Below are positions 1-10,832 of a stretch of 64,000 nt of DNA, one piece after another. The DNA comes from Athripsodes cinereus. Its lineage: Eukaryota; Arthropoda; Insecta; Trichoptera; Leptoceridae. The position numbers were made by a program, and so were the translations under genes. How positions within the stretch are numbered: position 1 is the stretch's first letter; each line of letters begins with the position of its first letter. Under the pieces are notes generated by a model, which ran no database searches, was not told the DNA's origin, and saw only the letters and a list, made by a program, of their open reading frames with translations. The stretch covers positions 23,785,237-23,849,236 of the forward strand of contig OX388307.1 of assembly GCA_947579605.1 (NCBI GenBank), read 5' to 3'.

Positions 1-283
1 TTGTCCACAATGCTCTGTACGCAGGATCAACCCCGTACTATATTAAGGAGGCTTTTAAATACTTGGCGAGTCACGGCTTACCTCTGAGGTCGAATAACCA
101 GCGCATCCTGTCAATCCCGGCTCATGGTACAACTTTCATCTCAAAATCTTTTGCAGTTCAGGGTGCTCGTTGCTGGAATAATCTCCCTTCAAAATTTAGG
201 CTGACTCAAAGTCTGACGTCTTTCAAGCGAGACCTTAAGGAGAAAATGATTTCCACAAATACAAACACAGCCTCTGAAACCTG
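1..283 (+). pseudogene. C-terminal end of a non-LTR retrotransposon RT ORF
   Basis: The frame runs in from the window edge: [40 protein letters not shown], then QGARCWNNLPSKFR and a stop at 283. The same block occurs at 36500-36760. This is the conserved C-terminus of a Jockey/CR1-group RT. The rest lies outside the window. Confidence 0.8.
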
Positions 284-656
284 AAACCCATCACTCCTAA
301 CCCCCCTCCTTTTTCCCCCCTTTTCCTTTCCCTTTATGTATGTATGTTTGTATCTTTTTTTTTTGCAGTCTCTCCCTTTTTATATATATGTGTGTATGTA
401 TGTATGTTTTGTATATATGTTCACTTTGTGAATGTATTTTTTTTCTCTTTTATTTCCAAAATCCTTTAGATCATTGATTTTATTTTTATCATATGTTTTC
501 TTTTTTCTTTTTAAGTTAATACTTTTGGGTTAGTTGGAAGAGATCGCGCCTTTGCGATAAACTCGCCCTCTGTATATTGATTGTATACCTTTTATGTACA
601 TAATTGTTTTTTATCAATGTATAGTAAAGAATGAATAAATAAATAAATAAATAAAT
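284..656 (+). mobile_element. 3' UTR and tail of the non-LTR element entering from the left edge
   Basis: T-rich 3' UTR with a hairpin (ATCGC at 543-547 pairing with GCGAT at 554-558) followed by AACTCGCCCTC, then TAAAGAATGAATAAATAAAT at the end. The hairpin plus CTCGCC plus AATAAATA tail recurs in other copies in this window. Confidence 0.78.
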
Positions 657-1430
657 TAGATATAGCATTGCTTGCAGACAATTGATGAATACCATTGATG
701 AATGAAAAACTGGACAAGAGTATACATAAATGGAGAAAGGGTTGACATGATTTGATATATCATTGCTTGCAGACAATGAGGATGAGCCTTAGGAAGAACT
801 GTCAAAATAGAAAAAAAAATTAATTAAGTCATGACAAAATGTACCGTTGTTAGAAGAGACAAGCCGAAAATTGTCATAAATGGATTGAGTATCATCAAGC
901 AGGTAAGAGAATTCCTGACTTGGGCTGCAAAATAAATCAGAATGGATAATCCAAATCTGAAATCGTATGGACTACTGTAACATCATATTATATACAGGAC
1001 TGCTCCAAACTCTTCCTTATCGTCTTCAGATGCTTTTTAATGTTGGCTCCGGATCATTTACAGAGAGAATAAGAGCTGCCACATAACTTCACTACTAAGA
1101 AGTATACACTATCTGTGAGTCCTAGAGATAGTGGTGTTTAAACTGTGTCTCACTGTCCACAAGGCAGCACACCACCCACTGAGCTGTTCCGCTGACGAAA
1201 ATGTGTGGCGAAGGCTGTGATCAGCTTCTTAAACTCGTTGAACTCAAAAGGGCAAATACCTCTAAATTTGCAGAAAGAAGAAACAGAGTCGCAGCGTCAT
1301 CTGCCTGGAACAGATTGCCTCCAGACAAAATTGAAAATGCTACCATTCAGGAGAAATCACAGCGCCCTTGAGATGGCCATGAAACATTAAACGGCGTCAT
1401 GTATAATTTGTTCAATCATCATTATTATAT
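657..1430. other. unassigned upstream DNA
   Basis: No supported gene. A 26-bp imperfect direct repeat (GATATAGCATTGCTTGCAGA at about 658 and GATATATCATTGCTTGCAGA at about 753) flanks 70 bp of unique sequence. The short frame at 1205-1390 has no recognised motif. Confidence 0.5.
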
Positions 1431-1550
1431 GTGTATATCTCAAACATGGAGTACTCTAATGGAAACGTTGTATTTGTAATTCAACTAATTGGCAAAAAAA
1501 GCTTGCGTACGTGCATATTATCAATTAATGGCAGAATTTTGTTTCAAACA

Positions 1551-1728
1551 ATAAAAAGGTATTTTGTAAAAGTATTTTGTGTAAAATACAAAATACTCAA
1601 AAAAAGTATTTCAAATAAAATACAAAATACTTTTTACAAAAAGGTATTTGAAATACAAAATACAAATACGTATTTTGTATTTTGTATTTGTATTTTAAAT
1701 ACTTTTATTTCAAATACGTCACATCTCT
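1551..1728. repeat. array of AAATACAAAATAC in both orientations
   Basis: About 180 bp made almost wholly of TATTTTGTA and its complement, able to fold on itself (for example 1581-1632 against 1660-1720). It resembles end regions of hAT-type MITEs but no clear ends or target duplication were found. Confidence 0.65.
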
Positions 1729-1849
1729 GTGCCTAAGTCTCTTATTTTATCTAGTTGGATCAAAATTTGACCGTTAATAGTATATTTATGCTTTATAGTT
1801 TTTTTTATTTTTCGTAAAAGAAATCGAATTACACTTTTTTAAATTCAAC

Positions 1850-3265
1850 TCAAAGCTTATTAATGACACAGTAATCATAGATCCTACCAAGATCCTCCTC
1901 TAGTTTTTCAGCATCCTCAATACAACGTATTTGCCGATATATCTTGAGGTCATCGGCAAAAAGTAGAAACTGGGAATGAAGTATGCAGTCACCGATGTCA
2001 TTAATAAATGTCGTAAACAGCAATGGCCCTAATACTGAACCCTGAGGCACTCCGGACGTCACTAGGACATTATCAGAATTAAATCCGTTCATCGTCACGG
2101 ACATCAATCTGTCGGTCAGATACGATTTCAACCATCTCAAGAGATCGCCGTGAATACCATATTTGGAGAGCTTATTGGGTAGAATGGAATGGTCTACCTT
2201 ATCAAAGGCTTTCTTAAAATCAGTGTAGACAGAATCAACTTGTACTCGCTCATCCATGGAAGAAAACAGATACTCTGAGTACACCAAAAGATCAGTGACA
2301 GTAGATCTTCCCCCCACAAACCCATGTTGCTCCTCCAGCAACCGTGGTCCCAAAAAATGCGAAAATGATCTTTCACGATAGACTCAAATACTTTTGATAC
2401 AGGAGAAAGAATGGATATAGGTCTGTAGTTACTCATCCGACTTGTCGCCCGTCTTGTGTATGGGAGTAATATTGACAGTTTTCCAGATCTTTGGAAAACA
2501 TCCCTCTCTAACACTCATATTGAAAATAATTTGCAAAGGTTTAGCTATATGTGGTGCACATCTTCTTAGTACCAATGAAGATAATCCGTCCGCACCCATG
2601 CCGTTATTAATATCAAGGTTTATCAATTTATCATAAACTTCAGAACACAAAATCGTTAGACTGGGTAAGCAGGCTGAAGGTGGAGCGCTAACATCAGCAA
2701 TGATGTCGATGTCATCATAAATTTTTTCATTGAATACAGACTGAAAAAAAGGACAGAACAGACTCGCAATTGTTTTTGGATCACTTGAATGAACACCATT
2801 GAAGTGCATATTTCTGGGGTAACCGTTAGAAGTTTTCATTCGGTTGATGTAAGAGAAAAAGGGCTTAATATTATTTTTAATTGATTTTTCTGAACTATCT
2901 AAATAAACTTTGCGATCCCCTTTATGTGCCTGTTTAAAATTTGCTCTGCACATAGAAAACACAGCATAATCACACTGGTTATGAAACCTTTCCCACAGCT
3001 CCCAATATTTATTCCTCATCTTGGCCAATAAAACTGTAGGCTTCTTGTACCAGTGTGGAAAGCCAGAAGATTTAGGATTTTTTTTGGGGGTGTAAGCATC
3101 AATAATTGAAAACAATATTTCATAGAAAGTGTTTACGGCATCATTAGTATTTCCCCCATTTAATAATTCATTCCAATCAATAGTGGCAAGCTTTGAATTG
3201 ATTTGGTCAAAATTTCTTTTTAACACAAAAACCAAGAGATTCAAAAAGTCCATTGTGTTTTTCAT
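1850..3265 (-). pseudogene. Jockey-like reverse transcriptase fragment with frameshifts
   Basis: On the minus strand the first part (3265-2429) is the linker and early RT (GADGLSSLVLRRCAPHIAKP, KTVNITPIHKTGDKSDE). SNYRPISILSPVSKVFESIV is in a second frame (2514-2194), and the palm is in a third segment (2353-1850) with [43 protein letters not shown] and [10 protein letters not shown]. Both catalytic sites survive but at least two frameshifts break the gene. Endonuclease and thumb are absent. It is related to but distinct from the 47-kb copy. Confidence 0.85.
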
Positions 3266-3329
3266 CTAGTTTATTTAGTAATGTATCAAATTAAGATGTA
3301 ATATTTGTTATTGTAAACTGTGTCTGTTT

Positions 3330-3749
3330 ACAATATGTAGGTTCTTTTCAATAACGACACAGATTTTATATTAACACAAATATATATTTAAATAATCGTC
3401 CTATTTATAATTGTCGAACACAATTTGTCAATCACGTAGCCTAACAGTGCAAGTCAAGGTCGTATCAATGATGAGCGTCGTTCCCTATAGGAAGCTAACC
3501 TATATAGACAATTGAGTATTGCTACTCACTCATTATCCCGTACAATATGTAGGTTCTTTTCAATAACGACACGGATTTTATATTAACACAAATATATATT
3601 TAAATAATCGTCCTATTTATAATTGTCGAACACAATTTGTCAATCATGTAGCCTAACAGTGCAAGTCAAGGTCGTATCAATAATGAGCGTCGTTCCCTAT
3701 AGGAAGCTAACCTATATAGACAATTGAGTATTGCTACTCATTATCCCTT
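3330..3749. repeat. 212-bp tandem duplication
   Basis: Copy 1 is 3330-3541 and copy 2 is 3542-3749. They are nearly identical (from ACAATATGTAGGTTCTTTTC to CTACTCATTATCCC), differing at a few bases and a 4-bp CTCA insertion. TGTTTACA at 3325 and TGTAAACA at 3758 bracket the pair. The origin may be a non-autonomous element or LTR-like unit; I do not recognise it. Confidence 0.85.
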
Positions 3750-3924
3750 GTTTAACCTGTAAACAAGTCCAAGGTACAACTTAAAGGTGCAGTGTACAAA
3801 GTCCATACACTACATTTGTGATAAATGATTCGATTTTAAAATTTATATATTCGGTTAAATCTCTATTTAATTTATTTTCGTTAGGTGAAGTTGACGAAAG
3901 CGGTTCCATAGAATTTTCGAGAAG

Positions 3925-5240
3925 ATTTATTTATTTATTTATTTGGACAATAAACGGCATTTGCCTTTTACAATACATGATAAGTTTACAACATTATACA
4001 GTCTTCAAACATCAAAAAATGTATACACTTCAATATTAAAAAATAAAACAAATCACACAATAACAGAACAAAACCAATAATAATCTGATAGAAATACAAT
4101 TAAATATTACAGGCATCATTCGGTTAATTAAAAATAGCTCTAAGTATAAGTACATTAATACGCACCTACACAACCACAATACATTTATAAGCTGCATTAT
4201 AATCATAAAGGCATTTGGTCATCAATAATATAATGTACATAGGTATATAATAATGATGCTGCATCCACCTGCAGAATACAAAGTATACACAACTACATAG
4301 GCATGTACCCATCCGTGCTACAATAATAATACTACCTACTCAATGAATTGCAGTACTCGCACTGTGGTGCAAGCCAATGCTTTTAGACAAAGTAATAAAA
4401 TCTCAAATTAAATCTAATTACTATTCTTTTAAAAACAATCAAAAATTAAAATCAGAATCACAATATATAACAAAATCAAGACCAAAACAACACACACACA
4501 AATAAAACAATTCATTTCTACAGAAACAATCAATAGGTACATAAAGTAAAGGTAAAATCGGAAAAGAATAAAGCTAAATTATATTCGGGGAATATTTTCA
4601 TAAACCATGAAAAAAGCTGTCAATATGCAAAGATAAATCTACATATTCAAGTATTTTATCTCATTTTCACTGCAACAAAAACAAAATCCACAGCAAACAA
4701 AATTGAAATCACACATATAATCAAATATAAAACACGAAATATAAAACAGTCAAATATAAAAGAACAAAACTGTGATTTTAATCAAGTTTAGAATTAAATA
4801 AATTATAAAAGATATAATAAATTATCAATCAAAGAAATTATCAGTAAATATAAAAACGTAAAATTATCAGCAAATATAAAAATGTAAAAACCAAACTAAT
4901 TTTTTTTTTTATAATAAATATATATGTATATATAAGTATATAAATTCTCACACACAATCAAACATAAATCGGGAAATATAAAAACAAGAAAAGCATATAC
5001 GCGAATAAAACTGTAATTTTAATCAAGCTTCGAATTAAATAAATTGTCATGCCCAAAACAATATTGTTATGGGAAAATTTTGAAAAACGCATCAAACATA
5101 CGTGCATTACTCATGTTACCTATATTATACATAATAACTATCCACATACAAAAGAGAATAACCATAAATATTTACAAATGATATGTCATAATACAATAAT
5201 ACACAAGAATAAAAACCAGCAAATTGAGCGATAAAATCAA
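3925..5240 (-). mobile_element. possible non-LTR 3' region with (AAAT)n tail, minus strand
   Basis: The minus strand ends in an AAATAAATAAATAAAT tail at 3929-3944, preceded by GCCGTTTATTGTCC. The same tail-proximal sequence recurs at about 28950-29040. The rest, up to about 5240, is strikingly A- and C-rich on the + strand, with no open frame. The upstream limit is uncertain. Confidence 0.45.
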
Positions 5241-6117
5241 CAAAAACGTGATTAAATAATAACTCCTTAATGGCCGGTCTCAATAACATAACCGAGGTAG
5301 CCTTGTCAACGCAATCCGAGATAAAATTCCAATTTGTATCGTTCTTCGATCCGCGTCTCAATAAACAAAAAGTAAGTGGCCAGAGATAGATACGATTCCT
5401 ATCGCTTTTCCTTCCGATTACCATAGTTACCGTGTGGCGGTGTTGATTTTCCTGTTTTCATTTCTCGTCGTGTCATCTTTTTCGGTGCGTGTATTGTCTG
5501 CTGCATTTGTAAATAACAAAATTAATATGGAATCGTCACTAAATGTAAGTAAATAATACTGTTTTCTTTTTAATGATCATATAATATAATATAATGTAGT
5601 ATTATATTGTATGCTGGAATCCGTGTCACAGTTCTGTGCAGTTGTAAGAAATAACACCAGCCTTGTTGTATATCTGATAAATAAATGCCTTAAACTTCAG
5701 GTGAAAGCAAAACCTCTTGGAAAGGACCAGGTGTTGTTGTTGTTAGATATATATTGAAGGAGACCCACCGACCACCCGGATAGCGCAGAAGTCTGGGGAC
5801 TTCCATTTATCCGAATTCTACACTGCACAAAGTTTGTCTACACCGGAGGTGCCGCAGTGGGCAGCCTGAGGGGCTGGATATAATCAAATATCGGTTATTA
5901 CCAAATCCACCAACGCAACCAACAACAAATTAAAAGGCGTAGAAGGCGATTGCGAGCCAATATTCTGCTGACACGGGAGACTTTCGGCGCTCTGAGCAGC
6001 TGCGACTGAAGTGGGAGAATTTGAAGAAAGCTGCCAGGAAGCGATTGTTGTTTATATTGGTATTATTGTATCCAAACATGGTAAAGGCTTGTGCCGTGTA
6101 TTTTTGTAAAATAAAAT
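5241..6117 (+). pseudogene. remnant with Myb/SANT-like fragment
   Basis: At 5970-6050 one frame reads SEQLRLKWENLKKAARKR, like the end of the Myb/SANT-like DNA-binding domains that abound in insect transposon-derived proteins. The basic segment KRRRRRLRANIL just upstream is in another frame. A mini-exon-like ATGGAATCGTCACTAAAT with GTAAGT donor lies at 5528. No intact gene is visible. The assignment rests on one short motif. Confidence 0.35.
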
Positions 6118-7130
6118 ATATAGGTAGGGGAAAGCAGGTAGGATTCGTACGAAGGGAGCATTCGTACAGTAGTCATATCTATACTATTCAACACATTGAC
6201 GCGTTTATATTTGTATACGCGACTCTCGCCATTATGCAAAGGGTAACCGTTGAGCAGGGCGTCAGTGCGACTGCAAACTTCGTTAGAGGCGGTCGTTGTG
6301 TGTTTTCGCTCCGCGTGAGTAATTTTAAAGTTGATTTTTGAACGCGTTCATTTCTAATAAATTTTGCTCATCTTGTAAAAGTAATACAGTGTGTTATTTC
6401 AATTGATGCCATAGTTTGTTAAGGAAACATTTATTTTGAGGTAAGTCAACTAATATTTTAGTTTTGAATTGAATTTGTTAATTGTTTGAGTTGGGGTACA
6501 TTCGTACAGGCATGAGTGAGGTGGATTCGTACTGTACGAATCTACCCCGCACGAATTTGAAATCTTTATTCATCAAAAATATTATTGTTACAGAACTATG
6601 CCACGAATATATGTAAAAAAAGGAACTAGAATGGGAGAGGTCAACGAAGATGCAATGAAACTTGCGATGAAGGAAGTTTTGGACAAAACTTTATCTATTA
6701 GAAAATCCGCACAAAAATATGGCATCAAACCAACAACTCTGGAAAGCCGTCTAGTGAAATATCGTCAGAAAGCTGCTATCGAAAACACTCCAGTGCGTAG
6801 TTTTAGTTCCAAGTTCACATCAAACCAAGTGTTCACTACCGAAGAAGAGAACCTTCTAAATAAATATATCTCGGAGTGTTCTAAAATGCACTATGGTTTG
6901 ACGATTATACAGGTGAGAAAGCTGGCGTACGAGTTCGCAAAAGCCAATCAATTAAATTATCCACCTAGCTGGAATAACAACAAAATGGCGGGAAAAGAAT
7001 GGCTGGATAGTTTTCGCCGACGAAATACAAATTTGAGTCTGAGAAAACCTGAAAACACCAGTGCTGCGAGGTCTTATGGGTTCAACAAAAAGGCCGTGAA
7101 TGATTTCGTGAACAATGCAATAGTGTGGAC
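6118..7130 (+). mobile_element. 5' part of a pogo-like element, truncated
   Basis: The presumed left end is at TAGGTAGGGGAAAGCAGGTA (6121), followed by GGATTCGTACGAA and CATTCGTACAG. The motif GATTCGTAC or its complement recurs at about 6146-6175 and 6490-6560, just before the transposase exon. The right part is replaced by an unrelated RT fragment from about 7130. Confidence 0.6.
6598..7130 (+). pseudogene. pogo/Tigger-like transposase N-terminal half
   Basis: The ATG at 6598 follows an acceptor-like TTATTGTTACAG, suggesting a 5' noncoding exon. Residues 1-60 hold a Psq-type helix-turn-helix (MKLAMKEVLDKTLSIRKSAQ, KYGIKPTTLESRLVKYRQK). Residues about 70-145 are a CENP-B-like segment ending KEWLDSFRRRNTNLSLRKPE and TSAARSYGFN. 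The DDE catalytic domain is absent. After about residue 178 the frame crosses into an antisense RT fragment and stops at 7206. Confidence 0.8.
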
Positions 7131-7580
7131 ATCATTAAAGTCATTCACAGTACGTAAGACAAATCCTAAGGTTTTCAGTGCCTTGCCCATTAGTTCATTT
7201 ATGTGACTAACGAATGACAGCCTTTCATCGAATACAACTCCGAGGTCTCGCATCTCCCCTACCGATTCTAGTTTACAATTTTCAATCTGATAGTCAAAAC
7301 GAACGATATTTTTGCTTCTAGAGAAGGTAATGTACTGACATTTCCCGATATTAAAAAAATAAACGATTTTTTAGGCAACAGGTATTCAGCACATTGAGGT
7401 TTTCCTGGAGAATTTGGCAATCATGAATATTTTGTATGTCCTTGAATATCTTTAAGTCATCAGCGAACAGCAGGCATCTGACATCTTTTATATAGCAGTT
7501 AAAGAGTGCTGGCGACATTGAGCATCCTTGTCTTACACCTTGTTCGACCCTGGCTTCTGTGCAACTCTCTCCGGTTTTAA
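7130..7580 (-). pseudogene. Jockey/CR1-like RT fragment, palm to thumb
   Basis: The minus strand near 7450-7480 reads [13 protein letters not shown], the catalytic motif, followed towards 7130 by KCQYITFSRSK, VRFDYQIENCKLE, RDLGVVFDERLSF and INELMGKALKTLG. Frameshifts occur (for example around 7358). Upstream, ASCSMSPALFNCYIK-like remains at 7500-7580 correspond to the PQG region. Badly decayed. Confidence 0.75.
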
Positions 7581-8020
7581 TTAATTAATAATTCAATTAA
7601 TTATTCTGAAAATGCATCAAGCTGCAATCGCAGAAAACGCAAACACAAAATTCATCATTGATAAATACGAAATCTGTCAATATATTGGGAATTTTGATTT
7701 TTATGTCAGTTTATCATTTGAACAGATAAAGAAATATTTATCCCTCAATCAAAAAGGAGTCAAAAAAGGCGATACAGGATAGGTATGATCCAATTTTGAT
7801 AATCAGAAAAGTTACATTTATTTCTGAACCAAAAATTGCCTGCTTATCTATACACGAATTCCTCAATTCGTTTATTTCCTCAAATAAGCATAATGTAAAA
7901 TCAAATACAACTCAAACATCCACATCCACTACAACTAATTCCATTTTGCCACCTCACTAGGCTTTTTCTGGCTGTATTCAATGAAAATAGTTCATCATTT
8001 ACATCAGTGTTTACCGGTGA

Positions 8021-8706
8021 CAGGAAAATTGTTCGAATTACAATTATTCGAAAAAACATTTGTTCGAATTTACTTTTTTCGAATGGCAATTATTCAAATA
8101 CACAATTATCAGAAAACACAACTGTTCGAATTTTTATACGTCACATTGGTAACAATAATTATTCGAAATATAATTCTTCGAATTTTTACTTCCTGTCCAT
8201 GGAAGTAGATATACGTTTATTTTTTATTATCAAGACAAATAATTGCTCCTATTTTCGGCAAAAGTGAACGTGCTTAGCGAAGTAATATTATATAATATGA
8301 CTTAGTTTGCAAGCGATTAATTTAAATAGTGTCAAACGGTTGGAAGAATAATTTTAATATATCTATAATTAGATATGAAAGCAATCGCCACATTTTCTTA
8401 AGACACTAAAATAACATTTGTTCTTTATGAACTCGTGTACAGTTGGATGAGGTATGGCTGGAGTTTTATACTCATATGAAACGTAATATAATCGTGTCAA
8501 TATGACCTTCTAAACATCAAAATAAAATTATTTTAGGTTTATATAAAATGATTGGAAGAATAGGATTTTGTAACAAATATTAGTCGAACAATTCACTTTC
8601 TATTAATTGTAATTCGAATAATTGATAATCGAACATTTGCTTATTCGAATAATTCTTTTTTCGAATAAATGTAAATTCGAACAATTGTATTTCGAAGAAT
8701 TTTCAT
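8021..8706. mobile_element. inverted-repeat element with TTCGAA-array ends
   Basis: Both ends hold a series of about 16-bp units of the form ATTRTTCGAAWWWACA: 8028-8195 on the left and 8580-8703 on the right, inverted relative to each other (CAGGAAAATTGTTCGAA left; CATGAAAATTCTTCGAA right, minus strand). The 385-bp middle is AT-rich and noncoding. The family is unknown. Open frames here are artefacts of the repeats. Confidence 0.7.
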
Positions 8707-8949
8707 GTAATCGTGTTTAACAACTTCGCTACCTTCTCCGCACATGTGCGGAGTACGATTTTCAATCCTATAGCCGACACCGCACTTGTGCGTGATCGAA
8801 TCATGGTCTTTGAATGATCCAGTATAAAGTCGGCATTCGTAATGATATGTTTTTTGTAGTGTGGCACTGCTCACGACACATTTAAAATATTATTACGGTG
8901 TTTGGATTTTACTTTGCGAATTTCATACCGCCTGAAATCGCTTGCGAAT

Positions 8950-9645
8950 ATGGATGATGAAGAAAATTTGTCAAGACCTAAAAGAGTGAAATTATCAATG
9001 ATTTATCAATTAACTGACAGTGATATTGAAGCAGAACTATGTTCAGATGACACTGATAAAGATTATAATATCGACAATGAGATGTCTTCAGATGATGATA
9101 GTGATATTGAAGCAGAACTATGTTCAGATGACACTGATAAAGATTATAATATCGACAATGAGATGTCTTCAGATGATGATGACGAATACGAAGGTCATGA
9201 ACAACTAACCTTCAATCAAGTGGCAATAAATGTTCCTCCGTCTACTGATCGTCCTGAAACCATGGAATCTTCTCTCGAAGGTTCAACTACGTCATGGACC
9301 ACGAGTTCTTATATGGTTAATAACATACTATTTACTAAGCAGAATGAATTTTTCGGCAATCCAGGAACAACTCCGATTGATTTTGTGATTATTTTTTTTT
9401 GATGAAAAGTTTTAGTGATGGTTGTCTTAGAGACAAATACCCAAGTATTGATATTATTTCAAATACCTGGAGTTACAGAACAATCCAGAATCACTAAATG
9501 GAAGGATCTAACCATTCCAGTTTTTTTTTTGGGATTACTTATTCATATGGGGACTATACAGCTTAGTCGTACGAGTATCTTAGTCGTATACAAGATTATT
9601 GGAAGACTAGAAGATTGTTTTCAATTAGAATATTCGGAGAAATAA
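8950..9645 (+). pseudogene. piggyBac-like transposase, N-terminal remnant
   Basis: From ATG 8950 the frame encodes MDDEENLSRPKRVKLS, an acidic region containing two identical 27-residue units (DSDIEAELCSDDTDKDYNID and following), then LFTKQNEFFGNPGTTPIDF, a typical piggyBac domain start, and a stop at 9400. In another frame, 9490-9560 continues SRITKWKDLTIPVFFLGLLI and HMGTIQLSR, also piggyBac-like. The catalytic DDD core and C-terminal zinc domain are missing. Cannot encode an active transposase. Confidence 0.85.
9019..9180 (+). repeat. 81-bp perfect in-frame tandem duplication
   Basis: Copies 9019-9099 and 9100-9180 are identical at every base I compared and keep frame (27 codons). They lie in the acidic N-terminal region of the piggyBac remnant. 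Confidence 0.95.
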
Positions 9646-9967
9646 TGTTTAGGTATAGGCACAGTGAATTTTTCATAGAATTATTTTATTTAGGTTTATA
9701 TTTTCGTAAATAAAGTAACTTTTTGTAAACAACATGATTTCCGCACATGTGCGTGATCGGCACTGGGGTAGAAATTTTCATTGTCAGTGCCAGCTCCGCA
9801 CATTTGCGGTTTTTTTTTATTTTTATTTTTCCAATCATAAAAAACAAAAAAAGTAAAAATGACAAATAATTTCCAAAAAAGAATGTTTTTTATATAGAAT
9901 AATACGAAAAACCGGGAGCGGATTTCCTCAAGATTCTACTATGCTTGGGAGGCAGCGAAGTTGTTAA

Positions 9968-10697
9968 ATGTTGCATTCAGGTTGTCGTAGGCTATGCTAC
10001 GTTTTGAGAATCATATTTTGTGTTTTGACAGCTTACATCTTTGCCACTTATGGTGTATTTATAATCTTTGCACTGAGAGCAAATCCTATTTCCAACTGAC
10101 AACTGTTTTCAACTTATGTATGTCTTTTACATTCAATAAAAACATTGTTTTACATAAATAATTCTGCATATTGTTTTATTTTATTTTTTAATCTGACCCA
10201 CTAAGCGGGTTTTTCATCTGTTTCACCTGGCATTCTCATGTAAACATTTTTTCACAAATGGACTTCGCACTCGTGTCTGTCAGTTTAAAACCATACTAGA
10301 ACCAAAATTTTCATGTCAGAATTCCCCGTTTCTATTTCAGTGATTTAAAGGTTTTCAAAACTTGTAGCAAGCAATCTTTTACTGTACGAAAGAGAAACAA
10401 TGGTGCTTCAATAATGAATGAGAAAATTTGTAGATGTTCAATCACACGATACGCTGTGTAGCTTCAAACATGTTTTTTTTTTTAAAAACTGTTGAAACTT
10501 TTGTATGCACACGCACAAAACTGACTTGGAGACTTTTAATTAATAACTATAATGAAAAAAGATTTCTATAATAATAATAACCTTGAATTTTATAATTACC
10601 ACAAAAATAGTCACAAAGCCAAAATCCGCAGTGTTGGTTATAAGGCTAGTTACGGCAATATTGGTGTTGAAATGTAGGTTCTTTTTTTTAATTTCAG
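9968..10697. other. upstream flank and intron end before gawky exon 1
   Basis: About 730 bp of AT-rich DNA with no supported gene. The stretch ends in the pyrimidine-rich acceptor of exon 1 at 10697. I see no core promoter that I could defend. Confidence 0.5.
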
Positions 10698-10711
10698 GAA
10701 ATTCAAACAAA

Positions 10712-10832
10712 ATGGCAAGTGGTAATGCAAGTGGGGGCTCAAACATAGCACCACCAACTGCAGGGGGCAACAACACCAGCAGCTGGGGAGGTGGTGCTCC
10801 ACCTTCACAACAGCAACAGTCACAGCCACAAG
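10712..10832 (+). CDS. gawky: gawky coding exon 1
   Basis: Residues 1-40 plus the first base of codon 41. The exon begins at 10698 after a pyrimidine tract and AG, and the ATG is at 10712, so 14 nt are 5' UTR. The peptide is rich in G, S, N, P and Q and has one SSWGG motif (W25). The donor is ag/gtaaat at 10833. The ATG is the first in the exon. An upstream noncoding exon is required but I could not identify it. Confidence 0.85.

Larger units (their letters stand above)
8717..9967 (+). mobile_element. internally deleted piggyBac-like element with TTAA ends
   Basis: TTAA at 8717-8720 and 9964-9967. The inverted ends share CAACTTCGCT then CCT (left from 8721, right complement from 9963). Subterminal CCGCACATGTGCGG-type palindromes occur at about 8739, 8782, 9750 and 9798. 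It lies 11 bp from the TTCGAA element. Confidence 0.88.

Noticed and set aside
5125..5424. Minus-strand frame with RRGSKNDTNWNFISDCVDKA
   Set aside because: It looks less random than its surroundings, but I could not tie it to a family and no other evidence supports a gene.
5528..5551. ATGGAATCGTCACTAAAT with GTAAGT donor as gawky first coding exon
   Set aside because: Splicing to 10698 would put this ATG out of frame with the gawky start. No conserved N-terminus supports it.
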